DNA of 64,000 bases from Serinus canaria. Taxonomy: Eukaryota > Chordata > Aves > Passeriformes > Fringillidae. Location: positions 8,138,601 to 8,202,600 of the forward strand of contig NC_066326.1 in the NCBI RefSeq assembly GCF_022539315.1, written 5' to 3'. Below the pieces are notes generated by a model. The model was given only the letters and a program-made list of their open reading frames with translations. It had not been told where the DNA came from and did no database searches. Positions within the stretch are counted from its first letter, which is position 1. The number at the start of each line of letters is the position of its first letter. Below are positions 24,706 to 36,250 of this stretch, piece by piece. The translations under genes were made by a program, and so were the position numbers.

Positions 24706-27700
24706 GTGTATATAAATTAGTTGAAAATGATGATGTTTCTACCAGCAAATGAGCAAGTTAAGAGATTGTAAGATAACTTGGTGGTGCCTGGGGAAAATAC
24801 TTCCTCTGAGAGTAATTTTTATTCCTCAGTGATGGTAACAAAGGCAATTAATCCACTCTCCCGGCAAACGAAGTCAATGGCATTGTAACCTCCTTCTGGT
24901 GCTCCAAGGTAAAATGAGCTCTCTCAATGCACTTCTGAAATATTTTTGAAGGTGCAGAAACTCCTGTGGCAGTGGGCCAAGGGTCCTGCCTGGAGGATCT
25001 GGCTCCAAGGCTGGCTCACTCCTGGATGGGATGTGCTCCCTCCATGCTTCCTGTGAGAAGGAAGAGCTGCCACGGCTGCAAAGCAAAAGATTAATTAACA
25101 AAGTGAGGGACCAAATAAGCAAGGGGCTCATTTTAATCCTTAGACTTGTTTCTCATTTGTCTCTGAGTGTTTCACGGGGCTCAGTGATGTGTTCTATTTG
25201 TATTAATCCATGCAAATCTGCCCAAGGTGGGCACGTGCCCTCCTCAGTCACAGAGACCTCAGCTTGTCCTGGTGGCAGGGGAAGGGGTGCTGGGACATGT
25301 CACTTGAATTAGATGCCTCAGATCAGACTTGCTGTCCTCAAACCTCCTCCTGTTCCTGGTTTTTATGTGGATGTCTCCAGAATGTTTAGACCCAGTTTTC
25401 CTTATAAAAGATTAGGATTTGAAAGAATTTGTGAACAAGATATAGCTGAGCTGCTAAAAATTTTAGTGAATAATTTAAATAACTTATTCAATATATATAA
25501 AAATTAAATGACCAGCAACAGTATCCCTCTTTTAGCATTAAATATTTATTAAAACAATTTGGAGATGTAAATTATAATCAGTCAGAGGTATGTGCCTAAC
25601 CCTGAATTTTAATCTTAGCTGTTCCATCCCTCCAAATCAATTTTAAAAATGTATGATTTTTTTCCATAATCTAAATCCAGCAAGAATCTTTATTCAGAAG
25701 TGTTTTAAAATATAACTGCTGTGTCCCAAACCAGGATTGAGATTCTCTCTTTAGCTAAAGCATATTTTCTGGCCAGAGAATTTATTTTGGTGAGATGGTA
25801 GTTGCACAAGTGCTCAGTTCACTGTAACCTTGTAAGATGTAATAGTTTTTGAAAAAAGTATTCTTTCTAATTAAAAAAGGCTGGTCAGGATATTAATTTG
25901 AACTGTAGAAGAACTGAGAATTACTGTGCTCTTGTTGGGACACAACAAAGATGGAAAATTACAGAAGAAACCAGAGACATTTTTGATATCCTGAAATTTA
26001 GCAGCCATTGTAATCTTCTTTCCCTTTTCTTCCCAGAACTCACAGTTTTCCATGAGCAGAACTTCATCTTGGGCATCTGGCATTTATTACATTTGGGCAA
26101 AGTCCAGCACTGAATTTTTTGAATTTAGGGAAATTTCAGTGAAATCTATTAAACCAGACAGCTTCAGGAGAATCTGCATGACTTCCCTGGGAAGGCAGAG
26201 TGAACAGGTTAAGGTCCTCTGGCTGGAAAAGAGAAAATAGAAAGAAATATATATCTAAAAATCACAGGACACCACGGAGAGGGTGAGTAGGGGCATCCAC
26301 TATTCCTCTGAAGAAAGGACAGGACATGGGGTGGAATTCTGAACCAGAATATTTGATACAAAGTCTAGCATTAGATGATGCATTATGAACCTGTGAAGGG
26401 TGGGAGCACAGGTTCATAATGCATCATCTAATGCTAGATGCACATCTGGAGATGTGCTGGATCTCCTGGCCCTGCACATGTCTGTGACTCCTGTGTGGGT
26501 GAGGGCTCACACTGGTCACCCTGAGCAGCTTTGGCAGGGTGCTGGGGTGGCCATGCTGGGGCCTCCCTCTCCTTCAGCTTGGGAGAGTGAGAAAAGGAGC
26601 CCCCCAAACTACAGACAGATTCCCAAACTGCTGTCTGCTCGTTTAGGATTGTTCTGTGGCACAGACTTTGTGACGTGACTTGGGGGGACATCCCTGACCC
26701 TTGGATAACGAGTGCTGTAAGGGAAGCAAGGAGTTCAGTCTGGGGGAAAAAAGCCACCAAAAAACCACTTTTTTGTTAATCACCTCCATTAAGCCTGGGA
26801 GAAGAAGCAAAGCAGCCTCCCGAGGGAGCTTTTCAGTCCCACATTTGTCAGCACTGGCAAGGACAGTCTCTGGATGCTGAATGAATGTGTCTGCAGTGGA
26901 GTTTTCCCAGGTCCAGGTTTCCCCTGCCAGGCTGGCACAGCCACTGCCACACCAGGGACCTGCTCATGTACAACAGAGGTGCCTCGTGTTTGTCCTCTGA
27001 GGGGATCAAAGTGCCCTGACCTGCAAGGGAGGGGTTTAAATTGAAACATTAAATTGAAAACTTTGCAAATTACAGGCACATTTTCAATTTCTGACCTCTT
27101 AGGTTAGGGTACTTGGGCTGAGACTGCCTCATTAACAGCAATAACTCAGCCTCTAGGATCTCTGTGCTGTTTGATGAGGTAGATATCATATCTTTACTGT
27201 AATTTGGGAGAAGATATGTACTTTTTTTTTTTTTCTTCCTGAGGGCTGAGGTCCTCTAGTGTTAGACTGCATCTGAATTTCACTGTAATGTGGGAGCTCA
27301 GCAAAGTCACAGGACTCTGTTCACTGGATGATTGGTATCTCATGATTTCAAAATGTTTATTCATGAAGCTAGACATTATGAACAAAGGTGAATGACACAG
27401 GGATGTATTTGTTGTTTGGAAACTTCCTAGCAAAATCTTCAAATTTAGAAGTTTGTCTCTAGATGATGAAGACTGGCAGTTTTCTCTCATTTGGATGCTA
27501 ATGGTTGCTCTTCCTCTTTCATAATTTGCATGGAAATCCTGACAGCTTTGTGTTAACAGTTACTGTTACATTTTTTTCTCTGAAGCAGGACTACTTCTGT
27601 CAAAGAGAATTTAGTTTAGAAAACTTCATCTTCACACACTATAAGTGCAATTTATTTCCTCACCTCCAGATGTATTTCTGTGGGTACACATACATATTCT

Positions 27701-30160
27701 TCAACAAAGACACACAGTTGGTTATTGAGGGATGTGGGGGGTGTTTCTACAATTTTTACATTTTGGGAAGAAAGGCACTAAAGAGATAAAATATACTTTT
27801 CAACTGGTAGAGCAGTATCTAGAAACTTTCCATAGTTATGTCTTTTCGAAACTTGTGGGGAAAAAAAGTATTGGAAGCAGAGGATGAAAAATTCATCTTT
27901 GAAAGTGCAGCAGTAGCAGTAGTGGGTGAAGCAGGGCTGGGAGACAAAAGCTCTTACAGTTCACCAAGAAGGACTTTCTTTGTACTGGAGAACACAGCTC
28001 ACAAGTCCACAGAAATGTCTTAGATGTACAAAGTTAAAAAAACAAAACAAAACCCCACATGTATTTCTGGATGCTGTGGGAGAAGCTGCTTCCAGCAGGG
28101 AAAAACTTGCAGCACTGACTGCAAAGAGGAAAACAGAAAATGGACTTGAGGCTCCCAGAGCCACAATCCCACTTGGAGGGGGAGCAGAAAGAGCCTGGTC
28201 CAGCTGAGCCAAATGAAAATGCAAAATTAATCCAGGACTAGACTGTGCCTGCTGGGATGCAGGACCAGGCTCCAGTGCCTCCCCTGGCTGAGCTGTTAAC
28301 ATTAGGGACAATGTCACCATTGTCACAGCTCAGGGGATTCATTCCCAGCACCTGCTGACCTTTCGGAGGGTGGCAGGGCCAGTTGTGCCCATCCACAAAG
28401 CTGCTGAGGTGCTCCATCACCCTCAGGTGTCCCCAGACCCCTTTGGATGCCACATCAGCATCCAGCAGAGTGTGGCTGGAGCTCCCAAGATGTGACATTG
28501 CAGTGGCAGACAGTCAGTGCCTCTGTGCTCAGTTATTAGCTCCATGTTCAACTTTCTAACCTTAAGAAGAGCAGGCCTGCTCTCAACTTTCCTTATTGAG
28601 CCATTCCTGGGTGCTTTCAAAGCATAACATTTGTGCATTTGGATTTAAATTATTGCCCTCTCCACCCCGAAATAAAACTCAAAACTGAATAAGGGCCCAT
28701 TAGAAACATGGGATATGTAAATAAAAGGAGCACTGCAAGCAGCCAGGCATTTCTTGTTGATCAGAGAGCAAAGAAGGAGCATGGGGCTGTTGGGTTAACT
28801 GTGTTTGTGAAGGCAAAGGAAGTGACTTTCAAAATACTTTCCCAGTTTTTAGCTTGTGCCTTTTTTTCCATCATTATTTCCCCATGTTGTTGAACCTGGG
28901 GTCCTTCTGATACAGCTGTATTGTTTTGCCCCAGACTATTTCCTCACAGTTCCATGGCAGTAAATCTTTATTCACTCAGAGTGTGTTTCACTGTGAAAGC
29001 CCCAAGCATGTCCAAAACCTGTAAAATTCTGAATTTATTCAAATATTTTTGTTCTTCCGTGTTTGTTGCCTGTAAGAGAAAATAGCAACAAAATATCAAG
29101 TATGCATGGTGAATGGTTCAGGGGTACCTGAACTTCCCTCAAAATACAACCCCAGATTTTTGCTTGATACTAAGAGCTGAAAAGGCAAATAATAAATTTA
29201 CATGTTCTAATCAACGTATTTTTACTTTGCAGATATTCTAAAGACTAATTAAGATCTGAATTTAGCTGAGCAACTTAATAAATTATTAACACTTCTGTTT
29301 AGATGCATAATTTATATATAAATGGAAAAATGAATTTTGTGATGCAGTTTCAATTTTAAGTGCAGTCTCTGTGTATATGCTGTGTTGCTATCCATTTTAA
29401 AAAGGAGCTTTGATAACCATGATTAATCCGTGGCCCTGCATTAAAGCTTTTCTCCAATCTCATGTTTTTGCAAATAGTTAAGAAAAGGTACAAATCTTGA
29501 GAGAGACAGAGAATCACACAAGGTGCAACACAACCTTGCCATCTCAGAGAGACAGATTAGGATTTATAAACTCTACAACTGCCAGGATAAGAGTGAAGGG
29601 AATGAATATTAAATGTATGAAGCCAATGCCAAAACAGAATGGAAGGTGTAAAGTCTGCAACATATAAATCAAGTTTTTCTCTTGGTGGATAAATTCTGTT
29701 GCAAGAACACCCAAATGCTGGATGTTCCAACAGTCTTTGCTGCAATATTGTTTGTGAATAGGTGATAGGCAGCATCATGGAAATGGTGTCAGACCAAGCT
29801 GTGATTTCAGCAGAAAGAGAGGAAGGCTCTGAGACAAAAAAGAAATCCCTGTTTGAATGAAAAGCACAATGAAATGAATTCTGCACTGATAGCAGAAGCA
29901 GTGCTTGGAGGACATGTCAACTGACAAATGAATTCCTGAAATTTTTAAGGAGTTTAAGGATCCTCAACATCTGAGCAGTGCTGAAAATATGTATTGGCAA
30001 TTCTGTGCTGCGTGGCAGACCCATGTGGAGAGCTGCAGTGTCTGATGGAGCAAGGCACCATCCCCTGCATGCAGAGCTGGGGCTGGAGCTTCAGGGGGAA
30101 CCAGCACTAGGCCACTGAGGATGAGTTTAGGGCTAGTGCAAGACCTAAATTTGGGAGGGA
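24706..30160. other. Non-coding DNA, no gene recognised
   Basis: It holds the perfect hairpin at 26364-26438 and a 13-base T run at 27222. The segment 28050-28640 is G+C-richer with short open frames in several frames, none recognisable. The octamer ATGCAAAT (25208) and its reverse (27534) occur, as expected by chance in A+T-rich DNA. Confidence 0.55.
26364..26438. repeat. Perfect 32-bp inverted repeat (hairpin) with 11-nt loop
   Basis: The left arm (26364-26395, beginning 'tctagcattagatgatgc') and right arm (26407-26438, ending 'gcatcatctaatgctaga') are exact reverse complements over all 32 bases. They are separated by 'aagggtgggag'. Homology stops abruptly on both sides ('aag' before, 'tgc' after). 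A fully paired stem of this length cannot be chance. There are no terminal transposon motifs or evident target duplications. The absence of any mismatch implies a recent origin, a constrained hairpin, or an assembly fold-back artefact. Confidence 0.97.
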
Positions 30161-30605
30161 TGTAGGAGGATAGAATATGAGAAAATATAGTGTAGAGAGC
30201 AATCTTACCCCTAAGGAGTTGCAGCTGGGCCAGTTATCAAAGATTAGGAACAGGCCTGACTTTAACAGGCCACAGCTGTAACCAGTGAGAAGAGGAGTGC
30301 TATACAAGAGTGGGGTGGCTGGTTGGGAAGGGCACTGGAGTCAGTTGGCTGCTTTGAGAAGAAGAAAGAGTCAGTGCCCTGAGGAGCTGCCCATGAGAAA
30401 CACCAAGAAGGTGTGAAACCTTTGCCATAAGGAGACAACAGTATGGAACCCCTGCAATGAGATGACAATGAGGGATATGGGATCCTGTGCTCAGCAGGGC
30501 CGTGGGGACCCCTTGGGAATGCTGCAGCTGAGCTGTGCAGGGACAGGGCTGGGGCTTCCTGTGCCTGAAGAAGTGTGGAAATACACTTTACCTGCACCTG
30601 CAGCA
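30161..30605 (+). mobile_element. LTR-like dispersed repeat (candidate solo LTR of an endogenous retrovirus)
   Basis: This block differs in texture from its surroundings. It opens with TG ('tgtaggagga'), has a purine-rich first half, a TATA-like 'ctatacaaga' at 30300-30309, then a G+C-richer half ending in a variant polyadenylation-like 'aatacac' (30580) and a possible terminal CA at 30604-30605. This U3-R-U5-like order, and a general resemblance to songbird LTR sequence, suggest a solitary, decayed LTR. No target-site duplication could be found at these edges, no internal retroviral genes flank it, and open frames on either strand are not retroviral. Both boundaries are guesses. It could instead be ordinary unique DNA. 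Confidence 0.35.
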
Positions 30606-33600
30606 ACTTCTGAAAGCTTAGACTACGTTTTGGAGTGATCTCCCCTGTAAATCAGATTATACCCACAGCACTGTATGCTTAAGGAGACACTGTTGTTTCT
30701 GTGCTGAAGAGGCAAGGGAGATTATCCCTTCTGATGCAGGCTTGCTATTAGAAGAGCAGCTAAAGATGGTAATTTTTTAATCCCCTTTCCAAAAAAACTT
30801 CAGGCAGGGAAAGAAGACCTTTTTTTTTTTTGTTTGTTTTCTGTTGTGGTATTGTTATATCAAAGAGATTATCTTGAGCAAAACAGATTTTCTTTGAATA
30901 GATCTGCCCCAATACTGCTGCAAAGTCTGGGGATTCAGAAACTGACAGATTCTGAAAATTGCATAGAAAATACAGGATTTTGAGGATTGCTTGTTAATTG
31001 GGTGTTCTGCCTTGTAGGCTGAAGATCAGCAAATCCACACTACCACACATAATGATTTAAATGTTTAATTATTTTGTAACTTTGTCAGTAAGGGCCTCCA
31101 AACCTTGCTAAGGATCAATTCTGATTTTGAACCAAATCATAGTTGCTGCAAAAATATTTTATTATCATATCAATATCATATTTTATTGAAAATAATAATT
31201 TTTACTAATGCACTGTTGAATAAATATCTTTTAAAATGGAAGCTGTTAGCTTTCCCATTGACAAACTGCATATTGAAGAGTTCATTCTCTGATATTTTTC
31301 TGATAGTCTTAAATAATCTACAAATCTAATATTGGTATTTGTTTCAACAAATCTAATATTGGTATTTGACTTGTTCTTTAATCTTATTTTTAGGCATTTA
31401 AGTATGGGACTGACTCTCCATAAATGCCTATTACCCAGAAATTTTGTTGCCTGAAAGAACTTACAGCAAGTGCCTGAGCAGATTTCCAGGAGAAAAATTG
31501 CAAAAAATATGCAGAGCACTTATACAGGGGACTTTCTGGACCTCCCAAGTGACATCCTATGGTCCAACTTGTTATTGGGAAGTTGAAATCCAGAGGGCAT
31601 TTCCCCATTCTCTGTTAGGCAAAAAAGAAACTGTAACCCCATATTGATTTTCCTTCCCTTTAAACAGGGCTGTGTATAACCCTGTGTAATGGAATTCCAG
31701 TGTTAGGTGCAAACCGATGAAAATGCTCTGTTTGACCTCCTGTAACATTCTCAGGAAAGCAAAATGGAAATTGCCTAAAAACATGGAAATAAAAATGGGC
31801 AGGGTAACACTTGACATTAAATTGATGGTTGTAAAATAAATTTATTTTTCAAATGCCTTTTCTGACATACCTCCAATCTGAAATATACAGGGGGTGATTT
31901 TTATTTTTTTCTTTTTCGGCTTGATGATGTGCTGCCAGATTGCTGCTGGTTGCAAAATTATGCACTGATAGAAATAGTGTTTGAAGACGTACTCTAGAAA
32001 ACTTCATCACTTTTATTTGGTCTTTTGGCTATTTCCGTCATTGTCTTCACTTTGGAGTTGGGATGGATGCTGACTCCATAGGTTGTTAATTGGAAAGAGC
32101 AGGGAGAGATCTTATTTCAAGTTTTTCCAGATTGCTCAGGGATGTATTTTCAACCAACGTCAGGCAAGCTTCCATCTTGCACTAATGCAGGGTTTTCTCT
32201 TAATTATTTTGCATCAATTGTAGCAGAAAGTAGCTAGTCTTTCATTACACTTCTTTAGCAGTAACAATAAAAGATGAGATGAATGCATTAGCTGCATTAT
32301 TCTGTGAAATAATAAAACACATTTCCTTTCTCAGAAAGACTCCACCCAAGCATCCTGCACATGCTGTGGTTTAAATAAGCAGGCTGCCCATGTCAGTCCA
32401 CCTCACTGAATCAGAAAATGGATTTCAAGCAAATAAAATGCCACTCTTGTTTCTAGCAAGACTTGAAAGCTACAGTTTTATTTAGCTGTAAATTTACTGA
32501 AGAAAGATTCCTTTAATATTTTATGACTCTAGTGGATTAAACCTTGTATAAATCAACAAATTAGCAGTCACTCTATATTTGCGTTCAGGAGAGGGCTGGG
32601 GAAGGTGAAGGCAAGATTACTCCTTCCTGGCAGGCTGACCAAACTGCAAAGCTAAATTGAATGACTTCAGCGTGCTTAGAGCAATGCAGGAGTGAGGTGA
32701 GGATGATAAATAATACACACTGGCTGCAGCTAAAGCAGGTGCAAAGTAGCAGGATTTTCATTCTTCTTTGAAGTTTTCTTTTGCTCCCCCTTTGGAGTGG
32801 ATCAAAGGTATCTCAGTTTTGGGGAGTTCTTTGAGAACTCAAAATCCATGACATGGTGACTTCTATGCAACTTTTTCTGTTTTGATATATGTACATCTCT
32901 AGTCAAATTTTTAACAGTTTTGCTTACAACAGCTGGCCAAAATAGAATTCAGTCTCCTTAAAATATTCGGAGGCACTACGCCTTCTCATAATTCCTCAAC
33001 TTTTTTTTTTTGTTTGTTTACATAAATAATTTAAATCAGGAGAGAAATCCAGATAGATGAAAACAGGTGCTCCAAGTGTGGAGTGGGCATTGGGGACTGA
33101 TTTGAAACAGAAGCAAATGGTCCTTGGCATCTTGTGAGAATGTTGAATGCTTCTATTGTACTTTCCACCCACCAGTGTGATTTCCTTTCTTGTAAGTAGC
33201 AAAATGCTCATTGGCAGAGAGGATGGCTGTGTGTCCAGCAGAGAGGAGCAAATGCCCTGCAGTGAGATGCTGCTGTCATATTCCATGGTTTGTTACAAAC
33301 ATGGTGTGAACCTGCACGGCTGAGCCTGTTGTCAATTTGGTTTTTTGAGATCCAAAATCAGAACGGCACCTTTGGGAGAAAGAACCTGAGAAAGAGGTGT
33401 GCCTACAACACATGAAAACATTTGAAATACTTTAAAAAATCCAAGCCTTAAGGCAACTGGTTTTCTGAAAACAGAGTATCCTACAGTTGGTAGTTTGGAA
33501 AATTAATGCAAAAACACCATCTGCTAAACTTCAGATGTATGAATACTATTTGGTCTATAGAGAGTACAGACTGTACAGGAAACTATTGATCCCCCATCTG

Positions 33601-35399
33601 CCTCAAAATTATCTTTTAAGAATTTCTCTCACTGAATCAAGTACTACATTAGTGACATAACATTATACAGAGCACAGCTTCCCAGTTGCTGTTAGAGGTG
33701 CAGCAAGTAGAGATGTTCTTCTGTCACCCTTCAGCCCCCAGAGCACAGAAACAGCTCTTGGCTTTCTGCAGGTTTATTTTCTGTGCAGCCAAGAAAATAT
33801 GGTGTAAATCTCAAGTAGATGCCCTTGTCTGCTAACATCATGGGTTTGGAAGTGTTGTTAGATATTCATGGGGGGAGACCACACCTTGCAGACAGTGAGC
33901 TTCCTTTGTGTCCTCTACCTCCTAATTAATAATTAGATAATGTCCAGATGGTGAACCAGTAGGAAGTCTAGTTTTTGTTACTGTACTTCATAAAGTTCTT
34001 GTCCCTGAGTGCATTGGGGCTGAGATTTCTCTTCTAAACCTTCATCCCTAAGACAAATATTCCAACTCCAACTTATGCCAGTGGAATTGAAGACCAGCTG
34101 AGCAAGGTGCCTCCCTGAGCACAATGTGTCTCTTTCAAAATCCAGCACTTCTCTATATATAAATTCCTCCATATTTCTAGACACTTTTGCTGACCCTCTC
34201 ATGGGTAGCCATCAAACATCTAAAATCCTGTTGTGAAAAGGAGAATATGTCATTTGTAAGAAGAACAGTTAATGTAAAATAAGTAAAAAATAAATTACAG
34301 AAGTATGCCCCCAAGAATGTCCTGTGTGTCTGTGTGAATTCACAAAACAAGTAGATATTTAACTTGTTTAATTTAAGAGAATACTATTTTATTGCTGTAA
34401 AATACATATATTTATTTCTGTTGTTGACTTCTCCTGGAGTAAGATCTGTGCAGAAGTAAAAGTATCAGATTTTCATCAAAACTTCAGATTAATTCTGATT
34501 TTGACTTTCCAATGAGTTGAATGTTGGCTTAGCATACTCTTCAATGTCAGCATAAACCCACAACTCTGGCTTTCCAGTCTTTTGGGCCAGCATCCATTTG
34601 TCAGTGCCCATAATTTCTTAGGGATAGCATGCAGACTCATCAAGGAGCACTAAATTTAAAATACCCAAAGGGTGTTAAGTCTCTGTGGGCCAGATCAGGT
34701 TTCCAGCAAGGGCTGCACAGGCTGTCAGTAATCTGTGAACCTGAACTCAGGAAGTGGTGACACAGAATATCAGTCATTCCCTGTAAGATTCACAGCTCCT
34801 TTTGCAGATCAAACTGGCTACACTCCATACAGAGTTCCATTTATAAATTAAAGGTTAATATATTAGTGTTAGCAGTGATATATCTGTTCATCAGGGAGCC
34901 AGTTGTTATACATCCCCACAGCTTCAAAAATAATTATCACCATCATCTCTAAGGCTTTTTTTTGTTGTATTTAGGACCAATATAATGCATTATATTCATG
35001 TCTCTACATGTAATATCTATTAACCATTTCTAGGCTTTTGTGAGCAACTTAGAAAAGCTTGATGCAGGTAATTCAGGGTAGGAGGAGAGTTTGGGGAAGT
35101 ACCAGCATATGCTCGGCCTGCTCTTTTATGCTTTCCTTGGGACCCAGGTCCACTCTCTCATGGAGACAGCTCCTGGGATGGAGGGATTTGTGGTCAGACC
35201 ATTCTCCCTAATGGAACACCAATCAGGACTCTGAATCTGAGTTCAAACCTACATTTGAACCCTGTAAGAGGGGATAAAAGACCAGAAGTACTGCACCACA
35301 CAAAAGTGTTAAATGTGAGACAGGTTGATGCTTCCACTTAAACAGAAACTGTGAGAAATTAAATGTGTTCTGAAATGCATATAAGCCTAGGGACTGGGG
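30606..35399. other. Non-coding DNA, no gene recognised
   Basis: Mostly A+T-rich with few open frames. It includes the tandem duplication at 31320. At 35219 a CCAAT ('accaatcagg') is followed 50 bp later by 'ggataaaaga' (35272). This looks promoter- or LTR-like, but nothing downstream supports a transcript. Confidence 0.5.
31320..31368. repeat. Tandem duplication, 27-bp period
   Basis: The phrase 'aatctaatattggtatttg' occurs twice, within exact 22-base copies at 31320-31341 and 31347-31368, separated by a short 'tttca' spacer. It is a small local duplication that appears recent because the copies are identical. Confidence 0.93.
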
Positions 35400-36250
35400 T
35401 GCTCAAAGACAATTAGCAACTAAACATTTCATTAATGAATAATGATTAATTATAATTACTAATTAAAATTCAGGATTATGGTGTTGGTTTTGAGCATTAA
35501 CAGGAGTAATGGCATTACCATTTTTAATGAAATTCCAATAAAGAAAATTATAATACAAGTTAAAAAATTAGGTACAGGCAGCAGCAAGATTAGGAGTTAT
35601 TGTTAAGCCCAGAGGCATAGAATTTTCCCAGCTGGTGAACTTAAGTTAAGTAAATTTAGTGCACTGTAATTTAATTACTAATCACAGTTTTTCTTCACAA
35701 TGGGAATTGATACTAGGTTTATGTTTTACAAGAACAAAAATCAGAATTTGAATACCTGCTCTGTGATGGATGATGACATTCTGCTGTGGGCTACAAATAA
35801 ATCAATATTTTGCAGACTTCTGTATAACATTTGGATTTAGATATATTAGAGTATGATTTAAATATTATTTATTTAATGATTACTGGATTTGAAATTAAGT
35901 AGTCCCTATAGGTTTTTAATACAAACATAATGCAGCCTTTGTTAAGAGCACACTCAATACAATTTTGTATATATATTAAATATATCTTTGAATAATTCAG
36001 AGAGGCGTATTAGTAAATGCCAAATTCCCACAAGAAGAAGGAATTTGACCTACATTAATAAAGCTATTTAGGATTCATTAATTGTAGACAGATGTCTTAA
36101 ACTATTTGCTATTACTCACCTTTTCATGCATAATGCAATATGTTGGCTTAAATACAATTCCTAATTTACATACTGTTGGATCTATTGCTCTTCTTGCTAT
36201 TCACTATTGAACTTCTTTTAACCTGCCTGACTTATAAGTTCTCTTAGTAA
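35400..36250. other. Candidate conserved non-coding block with clustered TAATTA sites
   Basis: Very A+T-rich, with almost no open frames. Three TAATTA homeodomain-type sites lie within 19 bp (35447-35465), with another at 35672 and a related 'attaatt' near 36078. It is unique-looking rather than microsatellite, so it may be an enhancer-like conserved element. This is inference from composition and motifs only. Confidence 0.3.

Noticed and set aside
24526..24720. Open frame with an Ile-Tyr repeat
   Set aside because: It is a translation of the (AT)n microsatellite.
35219..35281. CCAAT and TATA-like motifs with promoter-like spacing
   Set aside because: No CpG island, initiator, exon or transposon body follows; both motifs are common in A+T-rich DNA.
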